Assembly: GCA_024349245.1 (NCBI GenBank)
Contig: JALDNG010003578.1
Coordinates: 1-64,000 of the forward strand
Direction of reading: 5' to 3'
Source: Neodontobutis hainanensis
Taxonomy: Eukaryota; Chordata; Actinopteri; Gobiiformes; Odontobutidae
Length of the DNA stretch: 64,000 nt
Within the stretch, counting starts at the first letter, position 1; each line of letters starts with the position of its first letter. The notes beneath the pieces were generated by a model. That model was not told where the DNA came from. It made no database searches and worked only from the letters and a program-made list of their open reading frames with translations. Made by a program: the position numbers and the translations under genes. Of the stretch, positions 21,500-31,734 are shown one piece after another.

Positions 21500-23410
21500 G
21501 TAAAAGAACTGTTTATTGAAATAAATTATTTTATTACTTATTTAAATTACAGCTGCATCAAACTGTTTCAGTTTCATTTTCAAATCACTATTTGTCTTTG
21601 TGAGAAATTCAGATTTGTCCTCTTCATTTTTTATATTTTTATTTTGTGAAACATTATATTGTAGTAAACTGAGCTGAAAAGTTTTTAATGTATTGTTTCA
21701 AAAGAAAAAGTGTCTCAGAAACAAGCTCCAGCAAAAGCAGATCTAAGAAAGAACTAAATATGAAAGACAGGAACCTGTCTGAACCTGGTTGGTTTTTATT
21801 GAGGTACATCTGCAGTGAAACTTAAAGCTCCACTCCCTCATTTTCTTTTTTTGTCTCTGTCTCAGAGCCACTCTCCTCCAACAGCAGCAGAGGGACCTCT
21901 CCTGCTTCTCTTTTATTCAACAAATAAAACCAGACCAAACTGAAGTTTAGAGTTTAGCGTTAGCCTAGCTCCGACTTCAGCGTCAGGACGACAGTTATCT
22001 CCTCCTCGTTAAACATTACGTGATTGAATTGACAGTATTTATCATGTTTTATGTTGACTTCCTTTTCTCTGTTGATGCTTTTCTTTTTTGAGTCGTTTCT
22101 CTGTTAAAAGAAATATTTAGTTTTAAAATACACTTTATCAGCAGCTGTTAAACTTCTGGAACGTCACATGACAAGCTGATGTAGACCAATGGGAGCGCTC
22201 CTTTTTTCAATCATGTTATTGGCCAATTATTTTCGTTCATGAGTAAAAGTTCTCAGCTAGCAAAATCCCTTTTAATTTATAATAAACAATAGATGGAATC
22301 ATAAAGCCTGTTTTTTCACTAATAATTAGAAAATATAAATAATAATAATAACTAGAAGAATAAAAACCTATTTTACACAACACATGAGACTGGAGACTCT
22401 CAGTCCTGCGCAGATACGATCACCGTCGGTGCAGTGCATGCTGGTTAGTTTGTGTCCGAGTCTCCACCGACTTGTTCGGACGTATCCTCTGCACCAGCAA
22501 CGGTAATCTCGTGAGACCAAGGCGGTCTGAGTTCATTTTTAACAACTGCGCTTGCCTGCATGGACTACAAGGTCTGAGTGCATGATGGGAAATGAAGTCC
22601 TGTCAGTGTGAGCAGTGGCAGCTGATTGGACATGAGCGCTGACACTGCCTCCCTTTCCTCCCCCCACACCTTTATGCATTTAAATCTATTCTAGTCTAAT
22701 AGCCGACTACAAACCGATGAAAACTGTTTAGGCTTTTATCAAATATGGAGAACACATTATATTAAATCAACTTAATGAAATGGATTTGTCTTATTTCAAA
22801 CTTAATGCTTTCAAAGACAATTCAACATTAAAATATTATCAGCTGTGTCTTTAATACTTTCAGTCAAAGTGTGTTGAACACAGGTTCTGAAGCAGAAGTT
22901 CATTCATAAAATGTACTTTTATTGAGCAAATACTCTCAACACACGTGAGATTTGTTCTTTAGACGAGAGGCTGTGTGATCAAACACGCTGGTCTCTTCTA
23001 ATAACTGTCCGACTTAAAGGCAGACGTATTTCCCATCCACTGTTCATCTCCAACACACCTACTGTCTGTCTTTATTCAGACAAACTAATATATTTCATCA
23101 AAAATCATTTTTGAATGACGTTACTGGATTACGCGGCTTTTGGAAATATTAAACACACTTGGAGGACTTGAAACTAACTAAGAAACTAAATGAGGAAAAG
23201 TAGAATAACTGCTTTGGAGAATCGTTTGGCAGACATGGATCAATACACACGGCTGAATGATTTAATAATCACTGGGCTGGACGTTAAAACAAAGACCTAC
23301 ACAAAAGTCTGGGGATTTCGTTAAACTATCTGAAAATGTGTAAGACAGCTGCCTTTAAATCTACTCAGCTGCTCTCGGCTGAAATTAAACTCTGCTTCTG
23401 TGATGTGAGT
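21500..23410. repeat. Duplicated intron block behind SRCR type I copy a
   Basis: It matches 49296-51180 over its whole length and, with a deletion of several hundred bases, 29627-30353. The first 230 bases differ visibly, whereas from about 21735 onward the copies are nearly identical by eye. It contains a candidate alternative terminal exon (21866-21927) and, near its end, LINE ORF1-like sequence. Confidence 0.85.
21866..21927 (+). CDS. Candidate alternative terminal exon after SRCR type I copy a
   Basis: Inference. A pyrimidine-rich tract and acceptor (ttgtctctgtctcag) open a frame that fits the phase-1 donor of the preceding SRCR exon: E-PLSSNSSRGTSPASL, then LFNK and a TAA stop at 21925-21927. 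AATAAA (21923-21928) overlaps the stop. Use of this exon would end the protein after one SRCR domain and give a short secreted form. The same acceptor, frame, stop and AATAAA are kept at 29976-30037 and 49656-49717. Chance preservation within a recent duplication is the alternative. Confidence 0.25.
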
Positions 23411-23990
23411 GACAGTTTAAAGGATTACATCACCACCAGTCCGAGGAGCTGACTCGACATCTTCAGTACGGACTGTGGACATACAGAAAAGACTTTAACA
23501 CCGAGAGGCAGACCTGTGAACTGCTATGCAGCCTAACGGATATGAAGGGGTTACATCCAGAGAAGAGTGGATAACATCTAGAGACAGACCGGTGTGCTGG
23601 TTAATAAGCAAACAAACCAGAAAAAAGTCTATAATTCATTTCATTATTTGTAGCTTATACGCAAACTTTGAGAATATCAAAAAATACCAGAGTGAGTTAA
23701 AATAATTGCTATTTCAGAAACCTGGATAAAGAAGGAGAAATCATTTCATTTTACACTTGATGGCTGCCAAATGTTAAACAGAAACAGAAAAGTGGTGTTG
23801 CTCTTTATGTGGACAAAAACCTGAATCTTAAACTGGTGACAACATGACTTTATCGACTGATAACCTGAATGTGTCGGGTTGAGATTAATTTGGAACACTG
23901 TTGTGAATGCAGGCAACATGAATCTGAGGCCACCTCCTCTGTTCAACAATGGCTTTTCCATTTTCACAAAAATGGCTTCTTAAACCTAAA
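23180..23990 (+). mobile_element. LINE relic: ORF1 segment and endonuclease segment
   Basis: ITALENRLADMDQYTRLND then LIITGL (23200-23280) is typical of the coiled-coil end of LINE ORF1 proteins. IIAISETWIKKEKSFHFTLD (23702-23760), then after a frameshift VALYVDKNLNLKL, is the N-terminal part of an APE-type endonuclease. The ORF1 part is repeated at 50980-51110. The RT pieces at 55-56 kb may come from the same ancestral insertion. Confidence 0.5.
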
Positions 23991-24470
23991 ACAAAAGAGA
24001 CCTCACAACAAACATAGCACCTGATTAAAACTATGACACTAACGACCCTGCACCTGAATGGAGCAGTGTCACTAACAACTCTCCTGAGCCTTAACGACTC
24101 TCTCATTTGGAGTCACACCTCCCTTTCATGACTAACGACGGTGAGAACAGAACAACCTGGTCCATCATGTTTGGTTTCAGGGGAATCTCCTCCCTTTAAA
24201 GATAAAGCTCAGCTCTTACAGTTGAACTCAGATCCGATAAAGTCTCTTGGAATTAGAGACGAAACGTCTTCACCTTGAAAACTTAGTCGAGATGCTTTTA
24301 CTCAAACCTTTTCTTAAATAATAAAAAAATACATTTCTAAATTTTATTAATATTCTAAAAATATCCAATAAATCATTTGATCTAATGATATTTAAATAAT
24401 TAATTTTACAATAAATAAGGGTTAGCACATTTTTTAGTTTATAGGACAAACACTTTACCACTGAGCCCAC

Positions 24471-24474
<4 letters not shown>

Positions 24475-24517
<43 letters not shown>

Positions 24518-24553
24518 TATTTATATATATATATATTTATTTATATATGTATA

Positions 24554-24599
<46 letters not shown>

Positions 24600-24644
24600 T
24601 ATTTATATATATATATTTATTTATATATGTATATATATATATAT

Positions 24645-24726
<82 letters not shown>
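24475..24726. repeat. (TA)n microsatellite with higher-order structure
   Basis: Long TA runs broken twice by the same motif (aaaaatatatttatata ... tttatttatatatgtata), so a block of about 100 bp containing the interruption was duplicated within the array. It then becomes a pure TA run to 24726. Confidence 0.95.
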
Positions 24727-24729
<3 letters not shown>

Positions 24730-25653
24730 CTGACAAACTGCCTGGGAGCTCCTCAGTGGTGAAACTCCTCCTCCTTCAATCAGTGGTGGGCCAGGTGGAA
24801 CAAATCTTCCAGGTGATCTGAGCATGCCAGTACCTGGCTCTGCTGTTGTCTTTAGACTGCAGTCAAAAGAGCATTTAAGGCACCACAAGACCAAGAAAAC
24901 CATCTTGGTCAGCAAGGTGACTGTGCAAGACCAAGCCTTCCACAATACTGTGAAGGACAGCTGGTAAGCGCCATATTGGTCATGTTTGGCTTGATTGACT
25001 TAAGCAGTGCAGTGCTAATGGTACTCTGGGAAAACAAACTCTTTAACTCTTGTTGACTTTGATAGGGCTTTTGCAGTGGTGTTTTGTAACTTCAAATGTT
25101 GTTTGTGGGGTATAAAGGGAAAGTAATAAAAGCCATATTTATTGTTTGACAAAGAATGAGTTTGAAATTGTTGAAAGTTATTTTAACTTTGTAGAAATTA
25201 ACCAAGTTCTTAATTCAGTTACAGATGTATAATCTAAAATTATTTGGCTAAAGATACTTGGTTAAAAGATAAGAAAATTCTGGGAATTAAAATAATTGTT
25301 TGTTTGTAAAGGATAGTTGTGTGGCTACAATGATGCCTTAGAATAATTCTTTACTATGAAAATACTTCTTAAAAATGGAAACATTATATTTTGTAATGAC
25401 AGTACTGTGTTTATCTGAGGTGAATGTGAAGAATTGGTTAGTTTGGCTGTCAACTCCAATAATAACTGGTTCTTTTGAGGTTTTTAACCTGTGACTGCTA
25501 TCAAGGAATGGAAAATAAAAAACTATTCCCATGGCTGTTTTATTGAGTGAAATCCAGTTAAAAACTTCATGTGGAGGGATTGTCCTTTTCAAGGGGAATT
25601 GCACAAGGCAGAGATGAAAAAAATATATATATATTTTTGACCGAAAAAACTAG
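24727..25653. other. Intron, no gene supported
   Basis: About 230 bases after the TA tract (24730-24960) are less AT-rich and partly open (VVKLLLLQSVVGQVEQ) but have no recognisable domain. The rest is AT-rich intron leading to the repeated acceptor. Confidence 0.4.
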
Positions 25654-25779
25654 ACTCTGTGTCTGTCTTTATTCAGTCTCTCTCTGTGTCCACAGACTCT
25701 GTGTCTGTCTTTATTCAGTCTCTCTCTGTGTCCACAGACTCTGTGTCTGTCTTTATTCAGTCTCTCTCTGTGTCCACAG
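25654..25779 (+). repeat. Three tandem 42-bp copies of the splice-acceptor region
   Basis: Unit ACTCTGTGTCTGTC...CTCTGTGTCCACAG, exactly 42 bp (14 codons), at 25654, 25696 and 25738. Each copy contains a pyrimidine tract and an AG acceptor followed by ACTCTGTG, the same bases that begin the SRCR exon. The repeat is open in the SRCR frame (DSVSVFIQSLSVST), so use of an upstream acceptor would add multiples of 14 residues without a frameshift. Confidence 0.9.
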
Positions 25780-26076
25780 ACTCTGTGAGGCTCCAGGGGC
25801 CCAGGCTGTGCTCAGGATCACTGGAGGTCCACTGGGACCAGTCCTGGACCTCAGTCTGTCAAGAGGACTTTGACCTGCAGGATGCAGAGGTGGTCTGCAG
25901 GGAGCTGGACTGTGGGGCTCCTTTTCTCCTCCAGGGGGCGCTCTATGGAGAGGGGCGGGCTCCTCTGGGGCAGACGTTCCAGTGTGAGGGCCATGAGTCT
26001 GCTCTGATGAACTGTACCAGGTCCAGCTCAGGAAACACCTGCTCATCTGGAAAAGCTGTGGACCTCACCTGCTCAG
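25780..26076 (+). CDS. SRCR receptor gene, SRCR type II domain, copy a
   Basis: Acceptor gtgtccacag, donor TCAG|gtaaaa, phase 1-1, 297 bp. Complete group B SRCR domain with eight cysteines: DSVRLQGPRLCSGSLEV, WTSVCQEDFDLQDAEVVCRELDCG, TFQCEGHESALMNC, NTCSSGKAVDLTCSG. The exon has no stop or frameshift. Relative to copies b and c it has SVCQED instead of VCEED and RELDCG instead of RELGCG. Three acceptors in tandem precede it. Confidence 0.88.
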
Positions 26077-27644
26077 GTAAAAAGGGGCGGGACTTTCATA
26101 CCACTGTGTGCTTCCTCTAGAAACTTGTTGTGTTTATTTATACCTGGTTTAGTCCACAAACTCTGACCCAGATGTTCACACATTCTGGAGACTTGGCTCA
26201 AAGGCGAGCCTCACGGTGATGAACTGAAGTAGGTTTAAAAATAACTGTTTGAGGTGAGTTTGATATCTTATTTCTCTCTAAAAACATATCAGTTTTATTT
26301 GGGTTTAATAATTTAAGCAAAAGTATTGCCTTAAATAATAAAAAAAAAAACTTTTCTTTCTTTTTTCAAAATTTGTAGCTAAATATTTATTCATTCAAGT
26401 ACTGCAGTTCATTGTGTGCACAAGCTCCGAGCCCGTGCACGTTCCTGAAGCCGTGCACGTTCCTGAAGCTGTGCACGTTGACTGGAGCTCAGTGGCTCTG
26501 GCTCTGGGTCATGGTCCTGTTGTGGAGCTCGGTGTAAAGTGAAGCAGGGCTGATCCTGATGAACCAGAGCTGCATTTATGAAATAACTATTGGCCATAGG
26601 GTGACCAGACGTCCCGAAATCTAAACTGTTGTCCCGAATCCTGAAGCTGACACTAATTGTTTTGAAAATTATACTAAAGCAAAAGCTTGAAGTTATTGTA
26701 TGATAAACATTAAAATAATAATTATTTAATAAATTGAATAAAACTGTCTGCGGAGGTTGAGACGCCCCTCAACCATCCCTTTTATTTTAAGTCTTGATGA
26801 AGAGAGCTCAAATTGCTGCAGCCGCGAGGACAGTGGTGCACCGCGCGCTAAAGGAGTGATTGATTGTTTGCGGCGGCAAAAATACTTTAATCACACGATT
26901 AACGTCACTACACATTAATATTGTTATTTTCGTTTAAGCTTTCGGCTTTACAGAAATGTCTGATTTACGCTCTGTTACATAAAACAGTCATTGTTTTTTC
27001 AGTTTTTTTCACAATTACATTTGAGTTCATGATTTTAATGTTTTTGTGTCAGACTAAAGACAAATGTTGATCTTTGAATAAAAATGTTTGGTTCAAGTTT
27101 GAAATTCATCATCTGATGAAATTGGCTGAAATTCGGGACTTTGTTTCATTATTATTATAAGCTGACACTTTGGAGAGTAATTTGTACTGTGGTGTCCAAT
27201 ATTAACCCCTCAGCCTTTGGAACTACTGTATGGAATACAATGCCATAGAGTCTTTATTGTAACCGCCACAATAACGACCCAAGTAGACTATCCCCAGCTC
27301 TACTAAAGATTGTACAGTAGATGTAAGCTTTTATACAGTTTTCATTCATTTTCTACCGCTTTGTCCCGTGGGGGTCACGGGTGACTTGAGCCTATCCCAG
27401 CAGCTTTGGGCCTGAGGCGGGTACATCCTGGACAGTGGCCAGTTAATCGCAGGGCTGACATATAGCGACAAACATGGATGGATAGATCTTTATTGTCATA
27501 AATACAATGAAAATTTAAAAGTGCTCTCCATTAGTGCATCATTGATGCGTAGTATAAAAAAAAAAACACTAAAATCATAATTTGAATATAAAAACACCTA
27601 AAAACCCACACAGACAACCGTTCACTCTCTCATTGATTCACTAG
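26077..27644. other. Intron with dispersed repeats
   Basis: No gene. Seen: tandem 'gtgcacgttcctgaag' units at about 26433-26480 (also near 46325-46375); a repeat edge 'gggtgaccagacgtcccgaaat' at 26599; and 'cattttctaccgctttgtcc ... tcgcagggctgaca' at 27347-27462, a LINE/SINE tail common in teleosts. The bases after the donor resemble those after the 45.7-kb exon, including 'acctggtttagtcca'. Confidence 0.5.
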
Positions 27645-28011
27645 TGTTATGAGAATTTTCTATATCCTTATATTGACCCAGAGAGACACGGAGACACATT
27701 ATAATTTAACAAGCAATGGCCAGGTTTTAATCCTTGCAAGGAGAAGCAAAGCAGACATAGTATCAAGGGTACAGCGACAGGTTTGCTTAAAGATGTAAAC
27801 AGAACCTGAGATTATATAAAACACACTGAGGCCTTGGTGAGAGGCGTTCACAATGGTCCAGGAGCAGAAGTCCCGTGACAAGCTACGTCTCACCCTAGTT
27901 ATATCTACTTCATGCTTGGATTAGCACGAAGGACATGACATGAATTTGACATGACCTGAAGAGAACTATAAGCCCCCAGTAACAATAAACATTATAATTA
28001 AAATTATAACA
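27645..28011 (-). mobile_element. Probable solo LTR
   Basis: Begins TGTTATG and ends ATAACA; flanked by ACTAG (27640-27644) and ACTAA (28012-28016), a 5-bp duplication with one mismatch. On the minus strand a TATATAA-like box (near 27814) precedes ATTAAA (near 27726). Family not recognised. The termini are short and AT-rich, so chance cannot be excluded. Confidence 0.4.
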
Positions 28012-28570
28012 ACTAAGGACACTTTGTGTGTGATGTTTCTAGATGTGATAATATAACATCCTTTACTTGATAAGACAAATAACATAAACTCACAATAAAT
28101 AAGAGGTATACCAAAATATTACACCACAATACCAATCTGTGACAGTTGCAGAAAACTGATTCTTGTTGTCGTGCTAAAAGGCACAACAGCCAGTGTTGCC
28201 GTCTGGACAAAGTCAGTGTTATTGTTACATATTATTGCTCTTATACGAGACGGGTCTCCTATAAGGAACAGACAAATGCAAAATATAATTGTATGAGCAA
28301 TGGTATTCTGAGAAGATAGAAGAAACTGGCCAATATCTGAAAGTGGATAAATGTCCTAATCAGGGATGTAAAATGGGTAGAAACAATAGAAACCTGTTTT
28401 TACAATTTGTGACAATTAAATGTTACTACATGTTTAACACTCACTTGCTGAGACTCAGTTTCTAGACGGCTACAAGTATCAAATGTGTGAAAAGAAAACG
28501 CCTTCACCTCAAATGTTTTAATCCACCCATTAATGCAACTGCTGCCTCGCTGTCTCTTTTCTCTCCTGAG
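28012..28570. other. Intron, no gene seen
   Basis: AT-rich text without recognised motifs, ending in the pyrimidine tract of the candidate stalk exon. Confidence 0.4.
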
Positions 28571-28576
28571 CCACAG

Positions 28577-28678
28577 GACAAGCCTCAGGAGCTGTTGAAG
28601 AGTTTACATTAACATTTGATTGTGTTTTGGGAGAAGCTCAAAGAGGGACAGAGGAGGTCACAGAAGGACTGGAGCAGG
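28577..28678 (+). CDS. SRCR receptor gene, candidate stalk exon, copy a
   Basis: Inference from sequence. A strong pyrimidine tract and acceptor (tctcttttctctcctgagccacag) open a 102-bp frame, phase 1 on both sides, closing at CAGG|gtgagc. It encodes 34 residues without SRCR motifs: QASGAVEEFTLTFDCVLG then EAQRGTEEVTEGLEQG, acidic with one cysteine. It sits between a type II and a type I SRCR exon and is duplicated at 47814-47915 in the same relative place. The text remains open downstream to a stop near 28798, so a longer exon is also possible. Confidence 0.4.
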
Positions 28679-28934
28679 GTGAGCAGGTGATGAGTTCAGA
28701 GACAGCACCAGGTGAGACACAGGACAATATTAGCCCAGACTCTAAAGCCAGCTGTGATCTGAAGAATACTAACTGTGTGAACAAGAAACATTTGTGAAGC
28801 AGTCCTGCCCAGTAGCACAGGCACAGATGTAGAAGCAGGTCTCAGGTCAGCTGTAGATAGTGACAGAAGCCTAATGAGAGGCCTTTAGTCGCTTTGTTTG
28901 TTGATCTTTTGGATTATGTTCATGAATTTAGCAG

Positions 28935-28985
28935 GTGACACTGAAGTAGTCTTGCAGGTTGTTCAAAGTGGGATGAGGGTCTCAG
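28935..28985 (+). CDS. SRCR receptor gene, candidate small stalk exon, copy a
   Basis: 51 bp between gaatttagcag and TCAG|gtgagg, phase 1-1, encoding DTEVVLQVVQSGMRVS within split glycine codons. A related string, EAVLQRVVQTQGER, follows at about 29065, suggesting that the stalk region itself contains repeated units. It is fully conserved at 48172-48222. Weak acceptor; no transcript evidence. Confidence 0.25.
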
Positions 28986-29332
28986 GTGAGGGATAGACTC
29001 ATGTCAGTAAAGAGTCTATTATAAATGAGGTCCTACTGTGGAATACATTTCTTTAGGAGTCAGAAGCAGTCCTGCAGAGAGTAGTTCAAACTCAGGGAGA
29101 GAGACGCTGGAGAGGAACAGCAGCTGAGGCTCTGTGCAGTTTAAGGGCTGCACATTTTTATTTCAGTCCTCTAAAAGACAACTTAAAATGATCTGTATGT
29201 AACGGGCGGACTCGGAACCCAAATAAACGACACCAGACTCAGAATGACATCCTGTAGAGAGAGACGGAATGAGAGAGAGAGATTTTTAATTCTAAATAAT
29301 GTATCCAATAACTTGTTCTTGTCTCTGTTCAG

Positions 29333-29626
29333 AGCCAGTCAGGTTGGTGGGACAGTCCAGTGGCTGTGCTGGGACTGTGGAGCTGAGACACAGAGGCGAG
29401 TGGAGACCAGTGACTTACTGGTTTGGAGTCTGGGACCTGAAGTCTATAGCTACTGTGTGTCAAGACCTGGACTGTGGTTCAGCTGTTTCTGGAAAAAGAA
29501 GATATGGTTATTCAAACAGACCTGTGTGGTGGGTCATACCTGACTGTGTAAAGCAGACGTCTCTGAGAGAGTGTGTAGAGGAAACAGACTCCAGTCACTC
29601 AGATTATCTGACAGTGGTGTGTTCAG
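29333..29626 (+). CDS. SRCR receptor gene, SRCR type I domain, copy b
   Basis: Acceptor ctctgttcag, donor TCAG|gtaagt, phase 1-1, 294 bp, no stop. EPVRLVG, GCAGTVEL, GEWRPVTYWFGVWDLKS, ATVCQDLDCG, PDCVKQTSLREC, LTVVCSG. Six cysteines in the same pattern as copies a and c, without the C2-C7 pair. It differs from its sisters mainly in the GEWRPV loop and in the stretch between C4 and C5. Confidence 0.85.
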
Positions 29627-30353
29627 GTAAGTGAGCTGTTTATTGCATTAAATTTGTTTACTTATTTAAATTACCGCTGCATCAAATTTTTTAGGTCATT
29701 ATTTTTCTTTGTGAGAAATTCAGATTTGTTCTTTTATTTGTGATATTTTTATTTTGTGAAACATTATAATGTAGTAAAGTGAGCTGAAAAGTTATAAATG
29801 CATTGTTTCCAAAAAAAAAGTGTGTCAGAAACAAGCTCCAGCAAAAGCAGATCTAAGAAAGAACTAAATATGAAAGACAGGAACCTGTCTGAACCTGGTT
29901 GGTTTTTATTGAGGTACATCTGCAGTGAAACTTAAAGCTCCACTCCCTCATTTTCTTTTTTTGTCCCTGTCTCAGAGCCACTCTCCTCCAACAGCAGCAG
30001 AGGGACCTCTCCTGCTTCTCTTTTATTCAACAAATAAAACCAGATCAAACTGAAGTTTAGAGTTTAGCGTTAGCCTAGCTCCGGCGTCCAGCGTCAGGAC
30101 GACAGTTATCTCCTCCTCGTGAAACATTACGTGATTGAATTGACAGTATTTATCCATGTTTTATGTTGACTTCCTTTTTTCTGTTGATGCTTTTCTTTTT
30201 CGAGCTGTTTCTCTGTTAAAAGACATATTCAGCTCAAAATACATTATGGGAAATGATATCCTATTATTTTTAGTTAATTATTTCAAACCTTGTTTTAAAC
30301 TTAATGCTTTCAAAGCCACTTACACAATTAAAAAAGTATAATCAGCTGTGTCT
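29627..30353. repeat. Duplicated intron block behind SRCR type I copy b, internally deleted
   Basis: It matches 21500-22130 and then, after a gap, 22790-22860. It ends where an LTR (30358) is inserted into the 'tcagctgtgtctt' text shared by all three copies. Confidence 0.75.
29976..30037 (+). CDS. Candidate alternative terminal exon, copy b
   Basis: Same acceptor (gtccctgtctcag), 20-residue tail, TAA stop and overlapping AATAAA as at 21866-21927, in the same phase behind the type I exon. Inference only. Confidence 0.22.
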
Positions 30354-30357
30354 TAGT

Positions 30358-30756
30358 TGTCAAGCAGAGACAATCCAAATAATTTTGAAGGCAGTTCGAT
30401 CTGGTTAATATCAGGTTTTATTCAGATATCTGAGTTCAGCCACTCACAGCCTCACAGAGACTGACTGAATGACTGACCCAGAACAATAAAAGACAAGTCC
30501 TTATTTACCTTCTAACAAACACAATCCAGGAAGTCTGAAGTAAGACAGATAACACTAAGTGACCTAAGTTCATTGAAAAAGGGAGGTATATTGACAGGTC
30601 TTTACTCTTTCTTAGATGGAAGCTAGGGGTCTTACTTCCTGGGGTCATATACCTTGACCTCTTTCATACACACAAGACCACCACACCAGAGAAGTCCATG
30701 TGTTAAATCAAACATTAAACATGCATTTACTAATGACATACAATTACAGGATATCA
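30358..30756 (-). mobile_element. LTR of a second retroelement, with adjacent polypurine tract
   Basis: 399 bp, TGTCAAGC...GGATATCA on the plus strand, so TG..CA ends. On the minus strand a polypurine tract (AAAAGAGGGGA, from plus 30758-30769) lies just outside it, identifying it as the 3' LTR of a minus-strand element. It also contains TAAATA (near 30500) and AATAAA (near 30420) in that orientation. Internal sequence continues to 31293 and, beyond the Gypsy insertion, from 35989. No partner LTR was recognised. Confidence 0.55.
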
Positions 30757-31293
30757 ATCCCCTCTTTTAATTTTTTTTAAGATATACTAGATTATCTATA
30801 TAAGGCACTCTAATCTTCAGGATATACATGTAACAATTTAATTTTGTATTCATGCGTTATAAAGTCATAATACAAAGCCAGGCACAGTTTTTTAGTTCGA
30901 CAATGGGATTACACTGGGATTATCACTTGTAAATATATAGTTATATAAAACATATTATAAAACCTTTAACCACATACAATGTATAGAAGACAACATTGAT
31001 ATGGTTCCTACTAACTTATACATTAAGAAAATAGAATATAATTTAGATGAGTCGGCTGAAAGAAACTGAAACAGGTAGTCCACTAGCCAGCCCGGTGGAC
31101 CTTTGGAACTGGAAACTCCCTTTTAATAAGGTGGATTGCTTTGTAATCCTCCTTTATTAAAAAAAATAAAAAAATGTAATTACCAAAAGGAGCTTCAACT
31201 TCGACTTGCTTCAGACGACATTAGCCGTGACATTTGAAAGATAGAGCCACATTGACCCAGAGGAGAGAAGTAAATAGTTCCTAACCCACATGG
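30757..31293 (-). mobile_element. Internal remnant of the second LTR element, interrupted by Gypsy
   Basis: The minus strand near 31290-31200 is partly open (GLGTIYFSPLGQCGSIFQMS) but matches nothing I can name. The Gypsy element inserted into it produced the CATGG duplication at 31289-31293 and 35984-35988, so 35989 to about 36360 should be the continuation of the same element. Confidence 0.4.
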
Positions 31294-31629
31294 TGTTAAG
31301 GATGCCGAAGGAAAGACCCCAAAGCAGACAGGCTGGTAGTATTTTAGAAGAGTTTATTTGAAGAAAGGGTGAAGTGAAGAAACAGGCTTGGTCGAAGCGT
31401 GGCTAGGTTCTGGCAAAAGAGTCCGCAGGCAGGCAGGCGAGACTGGACAGAAAAACCACAAAAGACACAATTAGACTTTCCAGGCAAAAATATTCAATTT
31501 CAGAATTCAGTTTGGCCGTAGATATACCACTGAGTGGACGGAATAATCTGCCACGCCCACCAGCTTGACCGACAAAAGACATGACCACACAAGGGAGACA
31601 AAGACTGGGGACACAAGACAACCATAACA
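31294..31629 (-). repeat. Gypsy 3' LTR (336 bp)
   Basis: Plus-strand ends TGTTAAGG...CCATAACA. Shares 'tttggccgtagat', 'ggaataatctg', 'gagggagacaaagact' and other blocks with the right-hand LTR, but lacks about 80 bp after 'aataatctg'. Confidence 0.88.
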
Positions 31630-31734
31630 GGACCCCTAAGAAACGCCTCCTGGCGTTCTACCAGGCTTTTCTGGTCATCTCTAGTAGAAGTCTCGGATTA
31701 ACTCGGGATCCAAAATAAGTTTCAAGAAACCCAA

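Noticed and set aside
24541..24945. 134-residue minus-strand frame rich in Tyr-Ile
   Set aside because: Mostly translation of the TA microsatellite.
25753..26046. 97-residue minus-strand open frame (and the same at 45692-45985 and 56337-56630)
   Set aside because: It is the antisense of the SRCR type II exon. Its conservation follows from the sense-strand domain, and it has no start context or domain.
28679..28710. 12-bp micro-exon (AGACAGCACCAG) between ttcag and gtgag
   Set aside because: It fits phase 1 on both sides but is too short to support without transcripts; left out of the feature list.
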